From: Sphaerochaetaceae bacterium
GTDB lineage: Bacteria; Spirochaetota; Spirochaetia; Sphaerochaetales; Sphaerochaetaceae
Assembly: GCA_023231265.1 (NCBI GenBank)
Contig: JALNVT010000129.1
Span: 1 to 7,423, forward strand
Direction of reading: 5' to 3'
Length of the DNA: 7,423 nt
Of the stretch, positions 1 to 5,999 are shown in pieces. The notes under the pieces are model-generated. The model was given only the letters and a program-made list of their open reading frames with translations, was not told the DNA's origin and made no database searches. The translations under genes and the position numbers were made by a program. Position 1 is the stretch's first letter, and each line of letters begins with the position of its first letter.

Positions 1-129
1 GAAAGGATGTTAAAAGGTTTAGTACCAATGTAACATCCTTTGCGATTGTAAATTGAACCGCCCGCTACGGAACCGTACGGCGTTGGTGGTGTGAGAGGTT
101 GGCATCGTGAGGTGTCTGCCTACACGATT
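1..129 (+). mobile_element. Group II intron 3' end (domains V and VI), rest outside window
   Basis: The segment folds like the catalytic end of a bacterial group II intron, a self-splicing retroelement. Domain V: 57-62 (ACCGCC) pairs with 85-90 (GGTGGT), 63-65 with 80-82, and 66-69 with 74-77 around a GAAC loop, leaving the characteristic two-base CG bulge at 78-79. UU at 83-84 is an extra unpaired pair. Domain VI: 96-104 pairs with 113-121 with one U-U mismatch, and GTG 91-93 pairs with CAC 123-125, leaving A122 bulged as the likely branch-point. A122 is eight nucleotides from a 3' end at about 129 (CCTACACGATT), the expected distance. The string GGTGGTGTGAGAGG is familiar from sequence just downstream of intron reverse transcriptase genes. 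Upstream, 2-12 and 31-41 form a perfect 11-bp inverted repeat, possibly part of domain IV. No reverse transcriptase is visible, so completeness cannot be judged. Confidence 0.72.
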
Positions 130-143
130 CAACGTTGGAACAT

Positions 144-174
144 AAAAAAAGAGCAGATTTACTGCTCTTGTTTT
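144..174 (-). terminator. Intrinsic terminator of the minus-strand membrane protein gene
   Basis: An 8-bp stem (149-156 with 162-169, AAGAGCAG/CTGCTCTT) has a 5-base loop and, read on the minus strand, is followed by a seven-base T run (A144-A150 on the plus strand, partly shared with the stem). It lies 14 bases past the stop codon of the 188-1315 gene. On the plus strand the tail is only GTTTT, so it may also stop transcription from the intron side, less strongly. Confidence 0.85.
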
Positions 175-187
175 AAGACTCATAATG

Positions 188-1315
188 TTAATTTACATTA
201 TTATAATTGTCTAAAGCTTCATTCATCAATGTAGGAACTTCTACATCATATCTTTCATTTAAAGAGGTGAGTCCATATTTAAATGTATGATTGATGTTGT
301 TGAATGCTTTTTTAAGTACAGCGTGTGCCTCACTTTCGTTATAAAGAGGGAAGATCAAATAAACACTTCCGTCTTCTTTTGTAAAGTTGAAACAAGCTGA
401 TGAAACATTATCTAAAAGCATCTGTAATTCTTCTGGATCCTCTTTGTTCTCAACATTCATCAATACAAGAGAGACCTCATATTCGAATTCTTTGGCATTT
501 TTAATTTCAGTTTGAAGTACTGCATTAACTGAGCCGTCAAACTCTCCTGAGTACTTAACTGGAATGAATTCTGTCTTGGGACCATTAAGGATGTATTCAA
601 CAGCATCCTTTGCTTGTTCTTCTGTGAAGTTCATTATTGCACTTGCAGTGTGCTCATCAAATGGTAATTCAACAGCATCGGCTTCAACAACATTAGATTC
701 TTCTGATAATAGGAACAATAGCTTGTTAGCTTCTTTTTCAGTCAATCCCAATAATTTTTGTGCAGTAGATTCTTCTAATACACTGTTACAATAGGTTGTG
801 TTTGATTCAAGATATGAAAGAGCCATCTCTGCTTCATCATTATTCAATGCTAAAAGTCTCTGCTGAAGGGATACGGGTAGTTCAGATTCAGGTTTTATTT
901 CATTTGCAGGTGTTGCTATGGTATTGAAGCTCTCTTCGACAGAAGGTGCAACATCAACTTTCTCTTCATGTAGAGGAACAAACTGTGTATCTGCCTGAGA
1001 AACTAAATTGGTATTTAGTGGATCATCATTGACATCTGCATAGAGAGGATTGTCATAGGAATTTCGAGGTAATTGATCATAAGGATCTAAATCATTAGAT
1101 TTTTCTTTACTTGAAATCATTGTCCCAATTTCAATAAAAGCTGCTCCAATAATAATTGGTAACAGATAAATCATGAATTTATAAATATCTTGAGATTGTA
1201 TATCATATAATGGCACTAAGTAATTAACTGATAAGAATCCTATTGCTAACAATATTATTATTGAAATTACAAGTGAGAAAAATATACTTCTTGCGTATCC
1301 TGAATTTTTAGCCAT
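188..1315 (-). CDS. Two-helix membrane protein with internal helical repeats and degenerate GGDEF-like C-terminus
   Basis: I do not recognise a named family. The ATG at 1315 is preferred (375 aa) because GGAGG lies five bases before it; a TTG four codons upstream overlaps that ribosome site. Visible parts: transmembrane helices at about 10-30 and 47-67, an acidic, probably disordered linker at about 70-145, then three similar helical motifs at about 154-171, 188-206 and 227-245 (LLALNNDEAEMALSYL, LLGLTEKEANKLLFLL, IMNFTEEQAKDAVEYI). The last ~110 residues follow the order of a GGDEF fold: LQTEIKNAKEF then hydrophobic VSLVLMNVEN, then EDGSVYLIFP where GGDEF would lie, YGLTSL in place of SIG, and a final helix PTLMNEALDNYNN. 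The catalytic GGDEF residues are absent, so diguanylate cyclase activity is unlikely. The fold assignment is inference from pattern; a sensory or scaffold role is possible. It diverges from the DivIC-like gene. Confidence 0.85.
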   Translation of the reverse strand: MAKNSGYARSIFFSLVISIIILLAIGFLSVNYLVPLYDIQSQDIYKFMIYLLPIIIGAAFIEIGTMISSKEKSNDLDPYDQLPRNSYDNPLYADVNDDPLNTNLVSQADTQFVPLHEEKVDVAPSVEESFNTIATPANEIKPESELPVSLQQRLLALNNDEAEMALSYLESNTTYCNSVLEESTAQKLLGLTEKEANKLLFLLSEESNVVEADAVELPFDEHTASAIMNFTEEQAKDAVEYILNGPKTEFIPVKYSGEFDGSVNAVLQTEIKNAKEFEYEVSLVLMNVENKEDPEELQMLLDNVSSACFNFTKEDGSVYLIFPLYNESEAHAVLKKAFNNINHTFKYGLTSLNERYDVEVPTLMNEALDNYNNVN

Positions 1316-1334
1316 TGTTACCTCCAAAGGTTAT

Positions 1335-1363
1335 TTGCATTTTTGTCTAAGTAACACTATACT
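1335..1363 (+). promoter_or_regulatory. Candidate promoter for the DivIC-like gene
   Basis: TTGCAT at 1335-1340, a 17-base spacer, then TATACT at 1358-1363. The -10 is good, the -35 weak. The predicted start near 1370 leaves about 22 bases before the ATG at 1392. A second -10-like TATAAT at 1374-1379 lacks a matching -35. Its -10 shares bases with the opposing promoter's -10, so the two polymerases probably compete. Confidence 0.45.
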
Positions 1364-1384
1364 TATTCCATTATATAATGTGAA
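1356..1384 (-). promoter_or_regulatory. Sigma70-type promoter for the minus-strand membrane protein
   Basis: Read on the minus strand: -35 TTCACA (1384-1379, five of six consensus bases), a 17-base spacer, and -10 TATAGT (1361-1356). The predicted start near 1349 gives a leader of about 34 bases to the ATG at 1315. It overlaps the divergent promoter on the other strand. Confidence 0.65.
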
Positions 1385-1391
1385 GGAACTT

Positions 1392-1871
1392 ATGACAACA
1401 AAATATTTGAAATTATTCACAATAACTACGTTAATTTCGTATCTTATTTTATTTACATTCGTATCTTCTAGTGGTTTAAAGCATTATTATGCTATTAAAG
1501 AGCAAGTTGAGCTGCAACAGAAGGAGATAGATCAACTGTCTTCTGATGTGACAAATCTTGAAAAATATAAAACAGATTTGCTAAATGGCAAATATATTTT
1601 AGATAATGCATTTAAATTAGGTTATGTAAATGAAGGAGACCATGTAACTTTTTATGAATATTCAAATGATATTGATGATCCTTTATTTGATAACTCTTTA
1701 ATAACAAATCAAGCAGAAACTAAAAAAGTTACTAAAAAGTCTAAAAGTAATGCATTTTTTTTTGAAATTTCTATAATTATAGGACTTGTAATAACTATAA
1801 GTTTTTCGTTAATATTGAAAGATAAAAATAATGGAAAGGATGAGGATAAATATGAAGGAAGAAACTTCTGA
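1392..1871 (+). CDS. DivIC/FtsB-like septum formation initiator with an extra C-terminal membrane helix
   Basis: Likely cell-division protein of the septum formation initiator family (DivIC/FtsB), which joins FtsL and FtsQ/DivIB at the septum. The 159-aa product starts at ATG 1392, with AAGGA 4 bases upstream; an upstream TTG frame overlaps the promoter and is not used here. It has a membrane helix at about 8-24, a coiled coil at about 30-64 (VELQQKEIDQLSSDVTNLEK), and then the family's closing motif, here NGKYILDNAFKLGYVNEGD (65-83), comparable to the yIeeiAReklGyvkpGE pattern. A polar linker with several Lys follows, then a second hydrophobic helix at about 121-142 and a charged tail. Classical family members cross the membrane once, so the second helix is unusual. 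The 3' end overlaps the start of tsaC by 20 bases, so the two genes are probably co-transcribed and translationally coupled. Confidence 0.78.
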   Translation: MTTKYLKLFTITTLISYLILFTFVSSSGLKHYYAIKEQVELQQKEIDQLSSDVTNLEKYKTDLLNGKYILDNAFKLGYVNEGDHVTFYEYSNDIDDPLFDNSLITNQAETKKVTKKSKSNAFFFEISIIIGLVITISFSLILKDKNNGKDEDKYEGRNF

Positions 1872-2436
1872 AGTTTTATATTTACAGGACCAAAAAACTT
1901 TTAAAAGAACAGTAGCAATGTTAAGAGAAGATAAGGTTATGGTTTTACCGTGTGACACTATATATGGGTTATGTGCCAAATATGGTAGTGGTGAAAATAA
2001 TCTCAGAGAATTGAAACCTAGGGAAGAAACCAAACCTTTTCTGGTACTTGCTACTCTGAAACAAGCTAAGGAATTGTGTGAAATACCAAAAGAAGTTGAG
2101 CTTGTCTGGCCTGCTCCTCTTACTGCTGTACTCAATAAAAAAGATGGTGGAACACTTGCAGTTCGAGTTCCATCAGACCCGTTTTTGCAGGCAATAATGG
2201 AAGAATTGGACTCTCCAATTTATTCAACCAGTGTCAATGAAACAGGATTTCAATCACTTACCAATATCATGGATATAATCTTGGCTTATAAAGAAAGAGT
2301 TCCAGGATTTGTCGTAGATACAGACTTGCAAGGAACCATCCCATCCACACTCATAGATGCTACAAAAAAACCTTTTAAAATACTGAGAGATGGTAAATTT
2401 AACGCTACATCACTCGTAGAAAAATCTCTAGAATAA
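1852..2436 (+). CDS. tsaC: L-threonylcarbamoyladenylate synthase, YrdC/Sua5/YciO family
   Basis: The YrdC-domain enzyme makes threonylcarbamoyl-AMP from threonine, bicarbonate and ATP, the first step of t6A37 formation in ANN-decoding tRNAs. The start at 1852 (194 aa) is chosen because GATGAGG lies about six bases upstream; ATGs at 1831 and 1840 have no such site. Family motifs in order: PCDTIYGL (33-40), KPREETKPF (55-63) in place of the K-x-R-x(4)-P nucleotide-binding signature, WPAPLTAVL (86-94, usually PGPxT), AVRVP (103-107), STSVNETG (125-132, usually SANxSG) and PSTLID (164-169). The length matches stand-alone YrdC proteins and lacks the Sua5 C-terminal domain. The altered PGP and SAN motifs and the phrase RVPSDPFLQAIME also recall YciO, so the family is secure but the t6A role is less so. 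It follows the DivIC-like gene and ends at a strong terminator. Confidence 0.85.
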   Translation: MKEETSEVLYLQDQKTFKRTVAMLREDKVMVLPCDTIYGLCAKYGSGENNLRELKPREETKPFLVLATLKQAKELCEIPKEVELVWPAPLTAVLNKKDGGTLAVRVPSDPFLQAIMEELDSPIYSTSVNETGFQSLTNIMDIILAYKERVPGFVVDTDLQGTIPSTLIDATKKPFKILRDGKFNATSLVEKSLE

Positions 2437-2470
2437 TACAAACATCTTTAATCTAATAGTCTAATAGAAA

Positions 2471-2513
2471 AAGCCAAAGCAATTATAATAATTTACTTTG
2501 GCTTCATTTTTTT
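2471..2513 (+). terminator. Bidirectional intrinsic terminator between tsaC and the DUF1015 gene
   Basis: A 9-bp perfect stem, AAGCCAAAG (2471-2479) with CTTTGGCTT (2496-2504), has a 16-base AT loop, then CA and seven T (2507-2513). On the opposite strand, A residues at 2468-2472 provide a short U tract. It therefore serves the convergent minus-strand gene, which stops at 2523, as well as tsaC. Confidence 0.88.
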
Positions 2514-2522
2514 GTTTGGCTA

Positions 2523-3836
2523 TTATTTAATTAAAGAACGAGCTTCTAAATAATATCTCTTTTCATTTGCCTCTCCCATAGAGAAAGTCTTTCTTGGTAG
2601 GGCCTTATCTTTGATTATTGCATCAAAGAAAGTCGATTTTGATACATCAGGCATCAAAATAGCAATGTTTCCTGGTTGAGTACCAAGTTCAATTGTATCT
2701 TCAAAGCCATGAATATAATCTAGAGTACCAATTTTATTTTCAACCATCTCATCTAAAATCAACTGAATTGTAGCAGCTGCAATTGAGCCTTCTGGATCTT
2801 CTAATTTATAAAGAAGAATACCATCATTCTTTGTGGCAAAACCGAAAGTTTGTCCTTCAACTTCTTCTATGGCATTTTTGAGTTCAATTTTATCATCAAT
2901 TTTAGATACTTCAAAAGATGAACAATGCTTTATCAATAGATCTTCAAATTTCTCTTTATCTATATCAAATAAAACACGGTGAATAGGTTCAAACTGCAGA
3001 CCATCGTCATGAATGTTTTCAATTTCAACAAGGGCAAAACGAGAAGGGTGATTTTTAATTTCTTCCTCACTCAATCCTTTTTTAATATCCTCCCAGCAGC
3101 TCTTAGCTGTTGCTAAAGAGTGGTTTCCATCACCCATTGCAAATAAAAGTGGATTTTTTGGATCTAATTGATTGTAAAGGCCTTCAAGTGAATCAGCAAT
3201 GCTATTGAACTGTTCTTCAGTATTCAATAGATATCCCTGTATTTCACCACCATTTTCCATCAATTTAGTGTTGTAAACTTCTGTAAGTTTTGATACATCC
3301 TTTGCAAATGGTTCGATTAGTGACCTTTTTTTATCATCAATAAGTACCATGATATGTGGTAATTCTAATGGAGCATTCTTTCGAATTTTTTTTCTAGGTG
3401 GAATTCTAGATAAGATTGTACCCTCTGTTGCTCTAATAAGTGAAGTTGAATCGGCACTGTAATCGTACTTTTCTAAATCAAGAGTTCCAATCAGACCCCA
3501 TCTACTTTTCCCACCAACTGTTCGCTTTATTAAAAAGAAGCAAGATTTGTAAATATCAAAAATATCTCTTTTTACATAGTTTTCCATATTTTTATTGATA
3601 TTTGTAATAATTTCATCATCATTTCCTTCATCTAAGTAGACTTCTGGGAAAATTAAATTAAGTGTACTTGGATTATCTCTGATTGTATTTTTTACTCTTT
3701 GCCAATAGCCCTTATTTGATGTATACTGGTCACAGGCAACAACTGCCCATTTGTATAGGTCAAGTTCCTGTTTAGGGAGCATAATATCAGCTGGATTTAA
3801 AGCAAGCTTGCTTAATCTGTCAATTGCATTTTGCAT
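2523..3836 (-). CDS. DUF1015 family protein
   Basis: This belongs to the DUF1015 family, whose biochemical role is not established. The 437-aa product starts at ATG 3836, with AAAGAGG five bases before it; an in-frame GTG at 3869 would add 11 residues but lies upstream of that site. Highly typical blocks appear in order: WAVVACDQYTS (30-40), the PSTLNLIFPEVYL stretch, LIRATEGTILSRIPPR (133-148), ELPHIMVLIDD (158-168), MGDGNHSLATAK (234-245), EPIHRVLF (283-290) and a C-terminal LPRKTFSMGEANEKRYYLEA (413-432). Length and block order look complete. GDGNH with its conserved Asp, Asn and His resembles an active-site or nucleotide-binding loop, but no reaction can be assigned from sequence. It has its own promoter, diverges from thiN and converges on tsaC. 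Confidence 0.93.
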   Translation of the reverse strand: MQNAIDRLSKLALNPADIMLPKQELDLYKWAVVACDQYTSNKGYWQRVKNTIRDNPSTLNLIFPEVYLDEGNDDEIITNINKNMENYVKRDIFDIYKSCFFLIKRTVGGKSRWGLIGTLDLEKYDYSADSTSLIRATEGTILSRIPPRKKIRKNAPLELPHIMVLIDDKKRSLIEPFAKDVSKLTEVYNTKLMENGGEIQGYLLNTEEQFNSIADSLEGLYNQLDPKNPLLFAMGDGNHSLATAKSCWEDIKKGLSEEEIKNHPSRFALVEIENIHDDGLQFEPIHRVLFDIDKEKFEDLLIKHCSSFEVSKIDDKIELKNAIEEVEGQTFGFATKNDGILLYKLEDPEGSIAAATIQLILDEMVENKIGTLDYIHGFEDTIELGTQPGNIAILMPDVSKSTFFDAIIKDKALPRKTFSMGEANEKRYYLEARSLIK

Positions 3837-3871
3837 ATTTACCTCTTTCAATGTTGTGGTTTGTTGCACTT

Positions 3872-3900
3872 AGATTACCATTGATAGATGGTTTTCGCAA
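3872..3900 (-). promoter_or_regulatory. Promoter of the DUF1015 gene
   Basis: On the minus strand, TTGCGA (3900-3895), a 17-base spacer and TAATCT (3877-3872). The predicted start near 3865 gives a leader of about 30 bases. No equally good plus-strand promoter for thiN is visible in the same 88-base gap; TTGATA at 3881-3886 with TATTTT at 3902-3907 is only a weak candidate with a 15-base spacer. Confidence 0.5.
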
Positions 3901-3924
3901 CTATTTTTTTAGGAGACTTTTTTT

Positions 3925-4554
3925 ATGAATACGGCAATTGTTGTAACAGGGGGAAATGCACCTTTATTTATCCCTGAAACGCTACCACTTGATGGTTATT
4001 ATATTATAGCAGCAGATAGTGGTCTGGAGATAGCTGTGATATTGGGATTGAAATGCAACTTAGCGATTGGAGATTTTGATTCAATTCAAAATCTTACTCT
4101 TTTGAACGAGATAGCTATTGAGAAATTCCCTAAAGATAAAGATTATAGCGATACAGAACTTGCTATACGATATGTCAAGAATTTAGGCTTTGAAGATTAT
4201 ATTCTGATAGGTGGTGGTGAAGGACGAATGGATCATCTAATGAATATCTGGTCATTGTTCAATAAATATGGTTGTCCTAAATGTTGGATAACTCGTAAAG
4301 AAGCTATGTATCTTGTAGATGGAAAGAGGTCTTTTGAAACAGCAAAAGGTGAGACTGTATCAATCATGCCAGCCACACTCAATGAGAAATGCACCGTAAC
4401 AGCAAAAAATTTAAAATGGCCTTTAGACAATATGAATATAAGCAGTAATTTATTTTCTTTATCAAATGAAGCTAATAAAGGTAATTTACTTGTAGAGACA
4501 AACAATGGAGCTGTATATACAGTCTTTTCAGTACCAAGAGAAGAACATTGGTAA
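3925..4554 (+). CDS. thiN: Thiamine pyrophosphokinase (thiamine diphosphokinase)
   Basis: The cytosolic enzyme transfers pyrophosphate from ATP to thiamine, giving thiamine diphosphate. The 209-aa length is normal for bacterial ThiN. Diagnostic motifs: AADSG (29-33), AIGDFDSI (47-54) with the metal-binding acidic residues, KDYSDTELA (72-80), GGGEGRMDH (96-104), and in the thiamine-binding C-terminal domain ETVSIMPA (143-150), SLSNEA (178-183) and LLVETNNG (188-195). The start is ATG 3925, with AGGAG about nine bases upstream. It is first in an apparent operon with the small membrane protein (20-base gap) and aroH. No TPP riboswitch is visible in the 88 bases upstream, which are too short to hold one. 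Its neighbours are not thiamine genes, so the grouping looks like mixed housekeeping. Confidence 0.93.
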   Translation: MNTAIVVTGGNAPLFIPETLPLDGYYIIAADSGLEIAVILGLKCNLAIGDFDSIQNLTLLNEIAIEKFPKDKDYSDTELAIRYVKNLGFEDYILIGGGEGRMDHLMNIWSLFNKYGCPKCWITRKEAMYLVDGKRSFETAKGETVSIMPATLNEKCTVTAKNLKWPLDNMNISSNLFSLSNEANKGNLLVETNNGAVYTVFSVPREEHW

Positions 4555-4574
4555 ATTAAAAATAGGAATTAATT

Positions 4575-4916
4575 GTGTTAAGTAGAAGAAGAGTTCTTGA
4601 AATGGGAGCCAGAATTCACTGGTATCTAGTGTTTATAACAATGGCTTTACTTGCATTTTATATATTGTGTTTGAATTATGAGGTCAGCAGTGAATATTGT
4701 GCCGCTATATCAAATTTTTTAAAACTTTTTATAATGTTTACATTGGTATTTGGAATATGGCTGTTTGTTTACTGCTTGGCTTTATTCTTCAAAGATAAGA
4801 TATTTCCGGTAAAACCTTTCTTTGGTACACTTGTAAGAATAATCCTTGTAGTACTCTTTGATCTAGGATTTTCTTTGATAAATGAATTCGCCGGAAGTAG
4901 TCTGGTGATATTGTAA
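4575..4916 (+). CDS. Small three-helix membrane protein of unknown function
   Basis: I do not recognise this 113-aa protein. Three hydrophobic segments are predicted at about 14-34 (IHWYLVFITMALLAFYILCL), 48-72 and 86-113, with a basic N-terminus (RRR at 4-6) and a short Lys-containing loop at about 73-80 that should face the cytoplasm. The C-terminus ends inside or just past the last helix. The start is a GTG at 4575 with AGGAA about seven bases before it; the in-frame ATG at 4602 would remove nine residues and lacks a good site. Spacing to thiN (20 bases) and aroH (34 bases) implies co-transcription. No catalytic or binding motif is visible, so its function cannot be inferred from the neighbours beyond a possible loose link to the operon. 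Confidence 0.75.
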   Translation: MLSRRRVLEMGARIHWYLVFITMALLAFYILCLNYEVSSEYCAAISNFLKLFIMFTLVFGIWLFVYCLALFFKDKIFPVKPFFGTLVRIILVVLFDLGFSLINEFAGSSLVIL

Positions 4917-4950
4917 AAATAATCATATAATTTAATATTTAGGAGTAGAT

Positions 4951-5322
4951 ATGAGAAATATAAGCACTACAGCAGCACTTAGAGGTGCAACTACTGTAGA
5001 GATAGATGAAAAGACAGAGATTGATAAAGCAATTCTTGAATTGTTTGAAACTCTTCTACAGGAGAATAAAATTGAAGAGAAAGATATCTTGTACATAATG
5101 TTCACTCAGACATCTGATTTAAAATCTAGAAATCCTGCTGCAGCTTTGAGGGCAAGTGGATATGGTTCAGAGATACCTTTGTTCTGCAGTCAAGAAGTTG
5201 AAATAACTGGAATGATGAAAAAAGTGATAAGAGTCTTGATAGTTTTTAAAACAAGCAAATCAAATTTGAGTCCTGTTTATTTACGACGTGCAGCGAACCT
5301 CAGACCTGAATTTATTCATTAA
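4951..5322 (+). CDS. aroH: Chorismate mutase, AroH type
   Basis: A monofunctional AroH-fold chorismate mutase, converting chorismate to prephenate for tyrosine and phenylalanine synthesis. The 123-aa protein aligns end to end with Bacillus subtilis AroH: LRGATTVE (10-17) carries the Arg matching Arg7, the FTQTSDL stretch (51-57) matches the SATPDL region, FCSQEVEITG (78-87) has Cys79 and Glu82 for Cys75 and Glu78, KKVIRVL (90-96) supplies Arg94 for Arg90, and PVYLRRAANLRPEF (108-121) includes Tyr110 for Tyr108 and the family's C-terminal LRP. The active-site residues are therefore kept. AGGAG lies six bases before ATG 4951. A TATAAT at 4926-4931 lacks a convincing -35, so an internal promoter is only possible. 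It is the last gene of the thiN unit, ending at the terminator at 5342. Confidence 0.94.
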   Translation: MRNISTTAALRGATTVEIDEKTEIDKAILELFETLLQENKIEEKDILYIMFTQTSDLKSRNPAAALRASGYGSEIPLFCSQEVEITGMMKKVIRVLIVFKTSKSNLSPVYLRRAANLRPEFIH

Positions 5323-5341
5323 AATAATATCTTACTGATGT

Positions 5342-5369
5342 AGATGATCTTAGGGTCATCTTTTTTTTT
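5342..5369 (+). terminator. Intrinsic terminator after aroH
   Basis: An 8-bp stem (5342-5349 with 5354-5361, one G-U pair) closes a TTAG loop and runs into T5361-T5369. It lies 20 bases after the aroH stop and ends the thiN operon. Confidence 0.88.
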
Positions 5370-5470
5370 ACTTCTTAGTTAGTTTTGATTTTGTGAACGT
5401 AGTATTTGAACTTCCAGAATCGAATGATTTATAAAACTGATGAAAATTTAGAATTTAGGGTTTAAAAATA

Positions 5471-5498
5471 AAAAAAACTTCAAAATTAATTGAAGCTT
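5471..5498 (-). terminator. Terminator of the four-copy tRNA-Thr cluster
   Basis: On the minus strand, AAGCTTCAA (5498-5490) pairs with TTGAAGTTT (5483-5475) around a six-base TTAATT loop and leads into a T run (A5471-A5477 on the plus strand) just downstream of the last tRNA. The core (CTTCAA, loop, TTGAAG) resembles the terminator after the fifth copy. Confidence 0.8.
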
Positions 5499-5504
5499 TA
5501 ATTG

Positions 5505-5578
5505 AGCCACCTGTCGGATTCGAACTGACGACCCCGAGATTACAAATCACGTGCTCTGACCAACTGAGCTAAGGTGGC
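5505..5578 (-). tRNA. trnT: tRNA-Thr(UGU), copy 1
   Basis: Cloverleaf on the minus strand: acceptor GCCACCT/AGGTGGC, D stem GCTC/GAGC, anticodon loop TTTGTAA with anticodon TGT, T loop TTCGAAT. It reads ACA threonine codons. The discriminator is U73 (plus-strand A5505) and CCA is not encoded. U29-U41 in the anticodon stem and A52-C62 in the T stem are not Watson-Crick. It is the last gene of a four-tRNA transcription unit. Confidence 0.93.
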
Positions 5579-5613
5579 ATTTGATATTATTTAAAAGGAC
5601 TATTGGTAAATTG

Positions 5614-5687
5614 AGCCACCTGTCGGATTCGAACTGACGACCCCGAGATTACAAATCACGTGCTCTGACCAACTGAGCTAAGGTGGC
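5614..5687 (-). tRNA. trnT: tRNA-Thr(UGU), copy 2
   Basis: Identical over 74 bases to copy 1, including U73 and the two stem mismatches. The spacer to copy 1 is 35 bases and AT-rich. Confidence 0.93.
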
Positions 5688-5730
5688 ATTTACTGTAGTC
5701 AATACAAATTAACAATTAACATTAAAAATT

Positions 5731-5804
5731 AGCCACCTGTCGGATTCGAACTGACGACCCCGAGATTACAAATCACGTGCTCTGACCAACTGAGCTAAGG
5801 TGGC
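5731..5804 (-). tRNA. trnT: tRNA-Thr(UGU), copy 3
   Basis: Identical to copies 1 and 2. Its spacers to copies 2 and 4 both contain AGTCAATA (plus strand) followed by similar A-rich sequence, suggesting tandem duplication of a tRNA-plus-spacer unit. Confidence 0.93.
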
Positions 5805-5846
5805 ATATATTAAAGTCAATAGAAGTCAAAATAACAATAAAAGTTA

Positions 5847-5920
5847 AGCCACCTGTCGGATTCGAACTGACGACCCCGAGATTACAAATCACGTGCTCTG
5901 GCCAACTGAGCTAAGGTGGC
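5847..5920 (-). tRNA. trnT: tRNA-Thr(UGU), copy 4, D-loop variant
   Basis: First gene of the cluster transcript. It differs from the others by one base: plus-strand G5901 instead of A, giving GGCC instead of GGTC in the D loop. No stem pair is affected, so it should fold like the others. Confidence 0.93.
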
Positions 5921-5969
5921 ATTTATTGTTTATTTAACTTGCTTTTCGTTAACCTAAATAACGTAGCGT

Positions 5970-5998
5970 AGTATAGAAATTTTGCTATATCCTGTCAA
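5970..5998 (-). promoter_or_regulatory. Near-consensus promoter of the tRNA-Thr cluster
   Basis: On the minus strand, a perfect -35 TTGACA (5998-5993), a 17-base spacer and -10 TATACT (5975-5970). The predicted start near 5963 gives a leader of about 43 bases before copy 4. The strength fits a stable-RNA promoter. Confidence 0.85.
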
Positions 5999-5999
5999 C

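Noticed and set aside
564..794. 76-codon plus-strand open frame
   Set aside because: It lies inside the minus-strand membrane protein gene, has low-complexity Ser/Asn-rich translation and no ribosome site.
1809..2135. 108-codon minus-strand open frame
   Set aside because: Antisense shadow of tsaC, which has clear family motifs on the plus strand.
3837..3924. TPP riboswitch upstream of thiN
   Set aside because: The gap is only 88 bases, shared with a divergent promoter, and no THI-box motifs are visible.
4233..4505. 90-codon minus-strand open frame
   Set aside because: Antisense to thiN; no motif or ribosome site.
5505..5920. CRISPR-like array (regularly spaced ~73-base repeats with 35-45-base spacers)
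   Set aside because: Each repeat folds as a complete tRNA-Thr cloverleaf with anticodon TGT, and the spacers are AT-rich and partly related to each other.
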